A stretch of 64,000 bases of DNA from Bilabrum cf. latius (lineage: Eukaryota > Bigyra: Bicosoecida > Bigyra > Bicosoecida), in contig OZ237776.1 in NCBI GenBank assembly GCA_965178125.1, forward strand, positions 473,790-537,789. The letters run 5' to 3'. Every line of letters begins with the position of its first letter. Within the stretch, counting starts at the first letter, position 1. The notes under the pieces were generated by a model. The model was not told the origin of the DNA, made no database searches, and saw only the letters and a program-made list of their open reading frames with translations. The position numbers and the translations under genes are program-made. Shown here in pieces: positions 35,936-46,979 of the stretch.

Positions 35936-36200
35936 AATGTCGAGAGTTTGACTACTCGATGGACCGTATGAGGGCCGGGCCCGAAAAGCTTGATTCCATG
36001 TTGAACGAATGGTGATAGTCCACCCTCATATAATATCGATAGTTGTTTGCCGTTTGCCCTGTCGGGAGAATCCAAGCTGAGACACCGGACGGCCGTGGAA
36101 GCGAAGGGTGCACCCTCCCGGTGTTCAACTGCAACGACTAATTTCAAACCAGGACATGATGCAGCCCCGCATGCAGATAATAGTGCCCAGCAGTCTCCAT

Positions 36201-38439
36201 TCATTCCTCAGGCTTGGATTCACCGGCATCCGCAGCCTTCCCGGCATCATCGGCTGCCTTGCGCAGAGTCTGTACCTCAGCCTCCAACGCCTCCTTGGCG
36301 GCTCGAAGGGCCGCCGTCTCTGCTGCAAGTTTTCCCTTCAGCTCGTCGTTCTCTGCCTTGAGGCGCGCGATCTCTGCCTGCGCCGCCTTCAGCGCGTCAT
36401 CCCCTCCAGCGCCCGCCCCGCTGGCTGCCCCCGCCGCGGGATCCGCCGCCTTGGCAGCCTTGGCCTGCTCTCGCTCCGCGGCGGCCTTTTTGGCGGACTC
36501 GTCCACCACGAATCCGGAGCTGCTGCCGGCTCCCGCTCCGCCGGTGGCAGCCCCCGCGCCCGCTCCCTCAGCGGGCTTCATGGAGGCCCGCTTTGGCTTG
36601 GCGTCCTTCCCGCCGAACCACTGGTCCGCAGTGAGGGCAGGGGCTGCCGACACGCAGTCGGGGTACAGATCCGACTGGAAGGACTCGCTCTTGCGAGGCA
36701 CCTGGAAGGAGATGCTGCGGACCTTCTTGTTCTCCAGCTTGATGAAGCGGGCGATCTCGGTCTTGCCCACGTCCACGGCGCGGCGAGGCACCTGGGCGAT
36801 CCCCTTGGCCGCGTCTCCCATCGACATGCGGGCGATCTCGTAGGGCTTGGACTTGGGGATTTCCCAGTACCGGATGGAGGCGTCTCCCTTGGCTGCCACG
36901 TACAGGATGCACGAGGCTTCGTCGTAGAAAGGCATCATCACACCCGCGGCCGAGTCCAGCTCCTGGTGGATGACGGGCGCGTCCAGACCCTTGCCCAGGT
37001 CCCACACCTTGAACTCGCGGCCCGACATGCGGGTGAACCCGGTGGTCACGAAGCGGTTCTTGCCGTCCATCCAGCACATGTTCACGGTCTTGGCACCCTC
37101 GTGCGCCGTGAAGGTCTGCTGGGCCTTCTTGGCGTCAGCCCTCGGGTCCCAGAGCCGGATCTTCTTGTCCTTGCTCGAGGTCAGCAGCAGCTTGCCGTCC
37201 TCGCTCCAGCACAAGTTGGCGATGGGCTTGCTGTGACCAGTGATCGTGACTGCGTCAGTCAGCTTGGCCACGTCCCACAGCCGCACGGTGTTGTCTCTGG
37301 ATGTGGATGCCAGCGTCTGGTTGGCGCAGGGGTGCCACTTGAGCAGCATCGTGTCCTTGTCGTGGCCCTTGAGCACCGCCGAGGGCTCCTCGATGTTCTC
37401 CTGCACGCCACCCTCGGGGATGCTCCACACCATCACCGTAGCGTCCCTAGAGGTCGATGCCAGCAAGGAGTCGTTGTGTGGTGAAAAGGCCGTGTCCTGC
37501 ACCTGCGCGCGGTGGCCCGTCAGCATGGGCACGTCGGGGCGCACCTTGCCGCTGCCGTCCACCGGCTGCACCAAAATCTTGCCGCCGCCGCCACGAGCCG
37601 CCACTGCCCAGTACAGTGCGCTTGCGCTGATCATGTACTGGTCGCCTGCGAATGTTGAACTATCCGAGGGCAGCAAGACGACGTGAACGTGCTGAGTGCA
37701 TTCGTACGGACGGAGCACGTGATACGATTGGCTCACCGGTACCGGAGGCCAGCTGAATATCAAGATATGAGGATTCATCTTTGGACTCGGTTCCAAAAAC
37801 GTGCCTGCGATGGTGTATTTGTTGATGAAGGGGTTGAAGGTCAAATCTTGCTGCTGCTGCTACTGCAAACTCTCGTTGATAGCCAACTACAAAGCAGCAT
37901 CCAACCAAGCATTCCAAGAGCACGGTACAGAGCTTAATATGCACTTATGCTGTGCACGCACATAAACAGGGAAGCTTCCTTTGCATATTCAGGTGTTCTT
38001 GGGCACTGAACGGTACAGGGACGAGCTACGGATGAACACAAGCATGCCTTGCTTTAGGCCCGAGGTTTGCCATCCGTCAATCCTGAAAGTATTATAATGC
38101 TGGAACACTGGGAATTCCAGATTTGCTTCACGCTCTACATACACTAAAACAAATGCAAGCCACAACGTGGGCGATCCTGACGCATTCCATGTTGAAGCTG
38201 TCACATCAAGCAACACGTGCGGCACAAATTCAGTCAGAGCACAAATATGTATCTATGCAAATGGCATGCCTTGCCATTGGCACATTTGCAGGCGACATAT
38301 CCACAACTAGCCCTGAGTCCAGATTTCGCCAAGCGAGCCAAAAACCGCAGATTATCATGCCCTTGCCACGAATGTAATCAGAACTTGCGGTCAAATATTC
38401 TCACCTGTAGCTACTCTACCTAACGAATCGGGAGGACAT
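36201..38439 (-). CDS. Coronin, 3 exons, UAG at codon 8
   Basis: Join complement(36201-37645, 37737-37804, 38405-38439); 515 aa, stop UGA. Exon 1 (35 nt) reads MSSRFVR-UAG-SSYR; its split AGG codon joins HVFGTESKDESSYLDIQL, giving the coronin signature near [S/Q]SK[F/Y]RHVFG. Introns are 600 and 91 bp, GT-AG. WD40 repeats follow (GHRAQVQDTAFSPHND, TVMVWSIPEGG, DNTVRLWDV, KDKKIRLWDPRA, GREFKVWDLG), then the coronin-specific DASIRYWEI, EIARFIKLENKK, SISFQVPRKSESFQSDLYPD and LTADQWFGGKDAKPKR. The C-terminus is an Ala-rich linker and a coiled coil (from about residue 440). Coronin binds F-actin and regulates Arp2/3. The first exon is found only if UAG is sense. Confidence 0.92.
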
Positions 38440-38958
38440 GCCTCAACGAGCTATCAAGTCGGACTAAGCAGTACAAAACGATTCTGCTCAGTCACGCAAT
38501 TCCTTGCCTCAAATGCAGAATCTGTGAAGTAGCGTGCACTCTGCAACTCAGGGCGGCCAGGGCGGCACACGCAGCGAGGCGCCAGCTGGCGCCCCAGGCC
38601 CTTTCATGTCGCATTGGGGCATCACCGACTGGTTCTACTAGTCATGACAGTCGCTTCGACTACGCGAGATCCACAGGTGCACTGAGTGAGCAAGTGCGGA
38701 GTGGGCTTTTCTAAACGATACAAATCACAGGCATATCGCGGTGGAATATTCGATGGACAAGAAGCTAGTAGCACGCACATAGCACCAGCACTTGGCCGGT
38801 GGCACAACACCGCAGCCCGTGGCCGCCTTGCCTCCCGTGGTAAGGCCGTGCCCACACCGTGCTGTGGTTCAACCTTGTTGCGCCGTGTGCGCCTGCATGC
38901 ATGTCAAAACAGTTCTTTCCTACGGCTTAGCACCGTCTCGGTCCCTAGATCGGATCGA
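38440..38958. other. Intergenic, nothing recognised
   Basis: Separates the coronin start from the 3' end of nucleoside diphosphate kinase. No ORF with support. Confidence 0.5.
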
Positions 38959-39757
38959 TCACTCGTAGATCTGGGTCTCGATGCACGACGTGTACTCGGC
39001 GCAGCCCTCGGGGAACCACAGGCCGATCTCCTTGACGGCATCCTCGGGCACAGCGCTGGCGTGCACGGTGTTGCGGCCGATGTCCACGCAGAAGTCGCCG
39101 CGGATGGTGCCGGGCGTGGCGTCAGCGGGGTTGGTGGCGCCCACCAGCGAGCGGCCAGCCTTGATGGCTCCGAGGCCCTCCCACACCATGGCGAACACGG
39201 GGCCGGAGGTCACGTACTCCACCAGAGAGGGGAAGAACCTGCAAGTAACGAACGTGTTGAGCGTGTGGCAAAGATAACTCGCGCCTGATGCACATCGTTA
39301 AGCACAACATCATTTCGCGTGACAATCCTGAAATCAGCTCACTTCTTCTCGGTCAACTCAGAGTAATGCTCGGATAGGAGTTCCTTAGTGGCAGTGGTCA
39401 TCTTCGCGGCGACCAGCTTAAGTCCCTTCTGCGAAACAAAGAAGAGAAAGCCTGTCGGTACTGCAAGGGTGCCTAGCTGTTCATTTGCAGCTATGATGCA
39501 CATAGAATCGGCAGTAAATCAGCCCTAAAAATACAATTTCGTAGCGCACACAATTTAATAGAACAGTTTGCAGCTAATGTTGACATCCAAGTTTTCATTG
39601 CTGCAGATCGAAGCCCCGACTAGCTCGAACAACAGGTGTTGCATGAACTCACCCGCTCGAAGCGGCCGATGATCTCGCCGACAAGACCACGCTGCACACC
39701 ATCGGGCTTGATCATCACATAAGTACGCTCCTTCTTGGCATCAGCAGCGGCGGCCAT
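38959..39757 (-). CDS. ndk: Nucleoside diphosphate kinase
   Basis: Join complement(38959-39238, 39343-39428, 39653-39757); 156 aa, stop UGA, both introns GT-AG. Transfers the gamma phosphate of NTPs to NDPs through a phosphohistidine. Motifs: [70 protein letters not shown] and RNTVHAS with His123 as the phosphorylated residue; ends ETQIYE. Length is standard for the family. It contains no UAG and reads as an ordinary gene, confirming nuclear GT-AG splicing right up to the chromosome end. It is the last gene before the telomere. Confidence 0.97.
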
Positions 39758-39922
39758 CTTTCACTAGTTGTCCTTAAGATGCGTTGGGGAGGGCCGATGC
39801 CGCAGCCAACTCCAAGGTTCGCTGGGGTTCTCTCCGAACTAAGCACATCTAAACGCGGCGCAACGAAGACTTCAAAAAGCATTCAAGCAATATAAAACGT
39901 CGCCCACACACCTTCGACCCAT

Positions 39923-40324
39923 GCAGCCATCCGCGGCCCTCGCCGCACATCTCGACACACCCTCGCCTTACCCTAACCCTAACCTATGCAGCCATCCGCG
40001 ACCCTCGCCACACATCGGCCGCACACCCTCGCCCCTTGCAGCCATCCGCGGCCCTCGCCACACATCGGCCGCACATCCTCGACCCATGCAGCCATCCGCG
40101 GCCCTCGCCACACATCGGCCGCACACCCTCGCCCCTTGCAGCCATCCGCGGCCCTCGCCACACATCGGCCGCACACCCTCGCCCCTTGCAGCCATCCGCG
40201 GCCCTCGCCACACATCGGCCGCACACCCTCGCCCCATGCAGCCATCCGCGGCCCTCGCCACACATCGGCCGCACACTCTCGCCCCTTGCAGCCATCCGCG
40301 ACCCTCGCCACACATCGGCCGCAC
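39923..40324. repeat. Subtelomeric 50-bp tandem repeat, 8 copies
   Basis: Units start at 39923, 39988, 40038, 40088, 40138, 40188, 40238 and 40288. The consensus begins GCAGCCATCCGCGGCCCTCG. The first interval is longer because a short inverted telomeric stretch is inserted. ORFs on both strands here come from the repetition. Confidence 0.95.
39967..39985 (-). repeat. Short interstitial telomeric stretch in reverse orientation
   Basis: CCTTACCCTAACCCTAACC, about 2.5 CCCTAA units, opposite in orientation to the terminal tract and embedded in the first 50-bp repeat. Confidence 0.85.
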
Positions 40325-40325
40325 T

Positions 40326-41520
40326 TTAGGGTTAGGGTTAGGGTTAGGGTTAGGGTTAGGGTTAGGGTTAGGGTTAGGGTTAGGGTTAGGGTTAGGGTTA
40401 GGGTTAGGGTTAGGGTTAGGGTTAGGGTTAGGGTTAGGGTTAGGGTTAGGGTTAGGGTTAGGGTTAGGGTTAGGGTTAGGGTTAGGGTTAGGGTTAGGGT
40501 TAGGGTTAGGGTTAGGGTTAGGGTTAGGGTTAGGGTTAGGGTTAGGGTTAGGGTTAGGGTTAGGGTTAGGGTTAGGGTTAGGGTTAGGGTTAGGGTTAGG
40601 GTTAGGGTTAGGGTTAGGGTTAGGGTTAGGGTTAGGGTTAGGGTTAGGGTTAGGGTTAGGGTTAGGGTTAGGGTTAGGGTTAGGGTTAGGGTTAGGGTTA
40701 GGGTTAGGGTTAGGGTTAGGGTTAGGGTTAGGGTTAGGGTTAGGGTTAGGGTTAGGGTTAGGGTTAGGGTTAGGGTTAGGGTTAGGGTTAGGGTTAGGGT
40801 TAGGGTTAGGGTTAGGGTTAGGGTTAGGGTTAGGGTTAGGGTTAGGGTTAGGGTTAGGGTTAGGGTTAGGGTTAGGGTTAGGGTTAGGGTTAGGGTTAGG
40901 GTTAGGGTTAGGGTTAGGGTTAGGGTTAGGGTTAGGGTTAGGGTTAGGGTTAGGGTTAGGGTTAGGGTTAGGGTTAGGGTTAGGGTTAGGGTTAGGGTTA
41001 GGGTTAGGGTTAGGGTTAGGGTTAGGGTTAGGGTTAGGGTTAGGGTTAGGGTTAGGGTTAGGGTTAGGGTTAGGGTTAGGGTTAGGGTTAGGGTTAGGGT
41101 TAGGGTTAGGGTTAGGGTTAGGGTTAGGGTTAGGGTTAGGGTTAGGGTTAGGGTTAGGGTTAGGGTTAGGGTTAGGGTTAGGGTTAGGGTTAGGGTTAGG
41201 GTTAGGGTTAGGGTTAGGGTTAGGGTTAGGGTTAGGGTTAGGGTTAGGGTTAGGGTTAGGGTTAGGGTTAGGGTTAGGGTTAGGGTTAGGGTTAGGGTTA
41301 GGGTTAGGGTTAGGGTTAGGGTTAGGGTTAGGGTTAGGGTTAGGGTTAGGGTTAGGGTTAGGGTTAGGGTTAGGGTTAGGGTTAGGGTTAGGGTTAGGGT
41401 TAGGGTTAGGGTTAGGGTTAGGGTTAGGGTTAGGGTTAGGGTTAGGGTTAGGGTTAGGGTTAGGGTTAGGGTTAGGGTTAGGGTTAGGGTTAGGGTTAGG
41501 GTTAGGGTTAGGGTTAGGGT
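40326..41520 (+). repeat. Telomeric tract, about 199 perfect TTAGGG repeats
   Basis: Uninterrupted (TTAGGG)n for 1,195 bp with no variant repeats visible. The G-rich strand runs 5' to 3' away from the genes, as expected for a right-hand chromosome end. Confidence 0.98.
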
Positions 41521-42837
41521 ATCTAATATAAAGTCAGGGACAGGGTCGGGGAAAAAAAATTTTCATCTTCACTTTTTGTCGAAAAAATGCGCGCGACGAT
41601 CTCGGCAACCAGATGAGATATGAGGACCGTTCAAACTGCATCGGGACGGCCTGGGGGTACAATGTTGGGCAAATGTTCCCCAGGTTCCGTTTTGACCGCG
41701 CGGCGACAATATGGCTGGACGAAGATTGTCATGCAGAAAAAATGCGCGCGACGATCTCGGCAACCAGATGAGATATGAAGACCGTTCAAACTGCATCGGG
41801 ACGGCCTGGGGGTACAATGTGGGGCAAATGTTCCCCAGGTTCCGTTTTGACCGCGCGGCGACAATATGGCTGGACGAAGATTGTCATGCAGAAAAAATGC
41901 GCGCGACGATCTCGGCAACCAGATGAGATATGAAGACCGTTCAAACTGCATCGGGACGGCCTGGGACCACAACAGGGGGCAAATGTTCCCCAGGTTCCGT
42001 TTTGACCGCGCGGCGACAATATGGCTGGACGAAGATTGTCATGCAGAAAAAATGCGCGCGACGATCTCGGCAACCAGATGAGATATGAAGACCGTTCAAA
42101 CTGCATCGGGACGGCCTGGGGGTACAATGTGGGGCAAATGTTCCCCAGGTTCCGTTTTGACCGCGCGGCGACAATATGGCTGGACGAAGATTGTCATGCA
42201 GAAAAAATGCGCGCGACGATCTCGGCAACCAGATGAGATATGAAGACCGTTCAAACTGCATCGGGACGGCCTGGGGGTACAATGTGGGGCAAATGTTCCC
42301 CAGGTTCCGTTTTGACCGCGCGGCGACAATATGGCTGGACGAAGATTGTCATGCAGAAAAAATGCGCGCGACGATCTCGGCAACCAGATGAGATATGACG
42401 ACGATCTCGGCAACCAGATGAGATATGAAGACCGTTCAAACTGCATCGGGACGGCCTGGGGGTACAATGTGGGGCAAATGTTCCCCAGGTTCCGTTTTGA
42501 CCGCGCGGCGACAATATGGCTGGACGAAGATTGTCATGCAGAAAAAATGCGCGCGACGATCTCGGCAACCAGATGAGATATGAAGACCGTTCAAACTGCA
42601 TCGGGACGGCCTGGGGGTACAATGTGGGGCAAATGTTCCCCAGGTTCCGTTTTGACCGCGCGGCGACAATATGGCTGGACGAAGATTGTCATGCAGAAAA
42701 AATGCGCGCGACGATCTCGGCAACCAGATGAGATATGAAGACCGTTCAAACTGCATCGGGACGGCCTGGGGGTACAATGTGGGGCAAATGTTCCCCAGGT
42801 TCCGTTTTGACCGCGCGGCGACAATATGGCTGGACGA

Positions 42838-42840
<3 letters not shown>
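41521..42840 (+). repeat. Satellite block of unit 1, with a private 30-bp duplication
   Basis: Eight monomers; the GGCTGGACGAAG landmark recurs every 155 bp (41713, 41868 and so on) except one 185-bp step. The extra 30 bp is a local duplication of CGACGATCTCGG...GATATGA near 42399-42428. Open frames on both strands reflect the 155-bp period and are not genes. Confidence 0.93.
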
Positions 42841-42881
<41 letters not shown>

Positions 42882-44892
42882 GGTTAGGGTTAGGGTTAGG
42901 GTTAGGGTTAGGGTTAGGGTTAGGGTTAGGGTTAGGGTTAGGGTTAGGGTTAGGGTTAGGGTTAGGGTTAGGGTTAGGGTTAGGGTTAGGGTTAGGGTTA
43001 GGGTTAGGGTTAGGGTTAGGGTTTTAGGTTAGGGTTAGGGTTAGGGTTAGGGTTAGGGTTAGGGTTAGGGTTAGGGTTAGGGTTAGGGTTAGGGTTAGGG
43101 TTAGGGTTAGGGTTAGGGTTAGGGTTAGGGTTAGGGTTAGGGTTAGGGTTAGGGTTAGGGTTAGGGTTAGGGTTAGGGTTAGGGTTAGGGTTAGGGTTAG
43201 GGTTAGGGTTAGGGTTAGGGTTAGGGTTAGGGTTAGGGTTAGGGTTAGGGTTAGGGTTAGGGTTAGGGTTAGGGTTAGGGTTAGGGTTAGGGTTAGGGTT
43301 AGGGTTAGGGTTAGGGTTAGGGTTAGGGTTAGGGTTAGGGTTAGGGTTAGGGTTAGGGTTAGGGTTAGGGTTAGGGTTAGGGTTAGGGTTAGGGTTAGGG
43401 TTAGGGTTAGGGTTAGGGTTAGGGTTAGGGTTAGGGTTAGGGTTAGGGTTAGGGTTAGGGTTAGGGTTAGGGTTAGGGTTAGGGTTAGGGTTAGGGTTAG
43501 GGTTAGGGTTAGGGTTAGGGTTAGGGTTAGGGTTAGGGTTAGGGTTAGGGTTAGGGTTAGGGTTAGGGTTAGGGTTAGGGTTAGGGTTAGGGTTAGGGTT
43601 AGGGTATCTAATATAAAGTCAGGGACAGGGTCGGGGAAAAAAAATTTTCATCTTCACTTTTTGTCGAAAAAATGCGCGCGACGATCTCGGCAACCAGATG
43701 AGATATGAGGACCGTTCAAACTGCATCGGGACGGCCTGGGGGTACAATGTTGGGCAAATGTTCCCCAGGTTCCGTTTTGACCGCGCGGCGACAATATGGC
43801 TGGACGAAGATTGTCATGCAGAAAAAATGCGCGCGACGATCTCGGCAACCAGATGAGATATGAAGACCGTTCAAACTGCATCGGGACGGCCTGGGGGTAC
43901 AATGTGGGGCAAATGTTCCCCAGGTTCCGTTTTGACCGCGCGGCGACAATATGGCTGGACGAAGATTGTCATGCAGAAAAAATGCGCGCGACGATCTCGG
44001 CAACCAGATGAGATATGAAGACCGTTCAAACTGCATCGGGACGGCCTGGGACCACAACAGGGGGCAAATGTTCCCCAGGTTCCGTTTTGACCGCGCGGCG
44101 ACAATATGGCTGGACGAAGATTGTCATGCAGAAAAAATGCGCGCGACGATCTCGGCAACCAGATGAGATATGAAGACCGTTCAAACTGCATCGGGACGGC
44201 CTGGGGGTACAATGTGGGGCAAATGTTCCCCAGGTTCCGTTTTGACCGCGCGGCGACAATATGGCTGGACGAAGATTGTCATGCAGAAAAAATGCGCGCG
44301 ACGATCTCGGCAACCAGATGAGATATGAAGACCGTTCAAACTGCATCGGGACGGCCTGGGGGTACAATGTGGGGCAAATGTTCCCCAGGTTCCGTTTTGA
44401 CCGCGCGGCGACAATATGGCTGGACGAAGATTGTCATGCAGAAAAAATGCGCGCGACGATCTCGGCAACCAGATGAGATATGAAGACCGTTCAAACTGCA
44501 TCGGGACGGCCTGGGGGTACAATGTGGGGCAAATGTTCCCCAGGTTCCGTTTTGACCGCGCGGCGACAATATGGCTGGACGAAGATTGTCATGCAGAAAA
44601 AATGCGCGCGACGATCTCGGCAACCAGATGAGATATGAAGACCGTTCAAACTGCATCGGGACGGCCTGGGGGTACAATGTGGGGCAAATGTTCCCCAGGT
44701 TCCGTTTTGACCGCGCGGCGACAATATGGCTGGACGAAGATTGTCATGCAGAAAAAATGCGCGCGACGATCTCGGCAACCAGATGAGATATGAAGACCGT
44801 TCAAACTGCATCGGGACGGCCTGGGGGTACAATGTGGGGCAAATGTTCCCCAGGTTCCGTTTTGACCGCGCGGCGACAATATGGCTGGACGA

Positions 44893-44936
<44 letters not shown>

Positions 44937-46935
44937 GGTTAGGGTTAGGGTTAGGGTTAGGGTTAGGGTTAGGGTTAGGGTTAGGGTTAGGGTTAGGGTT
45001 AGGGTTAGGGTTAGGGTTAGGGTTAGGGTTAGGGTTAGGGTTAGGGTTAGGGTTAGGGTTAGGGTTAGGGTTTTAGGTTAGGGTTAGGGTTAGGGTTAGG
45101 GTTAGGGTTAGGGTTAGGGTTAGGGTTAGGGTTAGGGTTAGGGTTAGGGTTAGGGTTAGGGTTAGGGTTAGGGTTAGGGTTAGGGTTAGGGTTAGGGTTA
45201 GGGTTAGGGTTAGGGTTAGGGTTAGGGTTAGGGTTAGGGTTAGGGTTAGGGTTAGGGTTAGGGTTAGGGTTAGGGTTAGGGTTAGGGTTAGGGTTAGGGT
45301 TAGGGTTAGGGTTAGGGTTAGGGTTAGGGTTAGGGTTAGGGTTAGGGTTAGGGTTAGGGTTAGGGTTAGGGTTAGGGTTAGGGTTAGGGTTAGGGTTAGG
45401 GTTAGGGTTAGGGTTAGGGTTAGGGTTAGGGTTAGGGTTAGGGTTAGGGTTAGGGTTAGGGTTAGGGTTAGGGTTAGGGTTAGGGTTAGGGTTAGGGTTA
45501 GGGTTAGGGTTAGGGTTAGGGTTAGGGTTAGGGTTAGGGTTAGGGTTAGGGTTAGGGTTAGGGTTAGGGTTAGGGTTAGGGTTAGGGTTAGGGTTAGGGT
45601 TAGGGTTAGGGTTAGGGTTAGGGTTAGGGTTAGGGTTAGGGTATCTAATATAAAGTCAGGGACAGGGTCGGGGAAAAAAAATTTTCATCTTCACTTTTTG
45701 TCGAAAAAATGCGCGCGACGATCTCGGCAACCAGATGAGATATGAGGACCGTTCAAACTGCATCGGGACGGCCTGGGGGTACAATGTTGGGCAAATGTTC
45801 CCCAGGTTCCGTTTTGACCGCGCGGCGACAATATGGCTGGACGAAGATTGTCATGCAGAAAAAATGCGCGCGACGATCTCGGCAACCAGATGAGATATGA
45901 AGACCGTTCAAACTGCATCGGGACGGCCTGGGGGTACAATGTGGGGCAAATGTTCCCCAGGTTCCGTTTTGACCGCGCGGCGACAATATGGCTGGACGAA
46001 GATTGTCATGCAGAAAAAATGCGCGCGACGATCTCGGCAACCAGATGAGATATGAAGACCGTTCAAACTGCATCGGGACGGCCTGGGACCACAACAGGGG
46101 GCAAATGTTCCCCAGGTTCCGTTTTGACCGCGCGGCGACAATATGGCTGGACGAAGATTGTCATGCAGAAAAAATGCGCGCGACGATCTCGGCAACCAGA
46201 TGAGATATGAAGACCGTTCAAACTGCATCGGGACGGCCTGGGGGTACAATGTGGGGCAAATGTTCCCCAGGTTCCGGTTCCGTTTTGACCGCGCGGCGAC
46301 AATATGGCTGGACGAAGATTGTCATGCAGAAAAAATGCGCGCGACGATCTCGGCAACCAGATGAGATATGAAGACCGTTCAAACTGCATCGGGACGGCCT
46401 GGGGGTACAATGTGGGGCAAATGTTCCCCAGGTTCCGTTTTGACCGCGCGGCGACAATATGGCTGGACGAAGATTGTCATGCAGAAAAAATGCGCGCGAC
46501 GATCTCGGCAACCAGATGAGATATGAAGACCGTTCAAACTGCATCGGGACGGCCTGGGGGTACAATGTGGGGCAAATGTTCCCCAGGTTCCGTTTTGACC
46601 GCGCGGCGACAATATGGCTGGACGAAGATTGTCATGCAGAAAAAATGCGCGCGACGATCTCGGCAACCAGATGAGATATGAAGACCGTTCAAACTGCATC
46701 GGGACGGCCTGGGGGTACAATGTGGGGCAAATGTTCCCCAGGTTCCGTTTTGACCGCGCGGCGACAATATGGCTGGACGAAGATTGTCATGCAGAAAAAA
46801 TGCGCGCGACGATCTCGGCAACCAGATGAGATATGAAGACCGTTCAAACTGCATCGGGACGGCCTGGGGGTACAATGTGGGGCAAATGTTCCCCAGGTTC
46901 CGTTTTGACCGCGCGGCGACAATATGGCTGGACGA

Positions 46936-46979
<44 letters not shown>

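Noticed and set aside
36108-37484. 458-aa plus-strand ORF opposite coronin
   Set aside because: Antisense shadow of a GC-rich coding exon; no recognisable protein.
36201-37844. 547-aa coronin ORF starting with TTG at 37844
   Set aside because: Its first 65 residues lack coronin similarity and are intron read-through; the spliced model restores HVFGT and an ATG start.
40326-41531. 500-residue Leu-Gly and Arg-Val dipeptide ORFs across the telomere
   Set aside because: Any frame through (TTAGGG)n is open on the G-strand; purely a repeat artefact.
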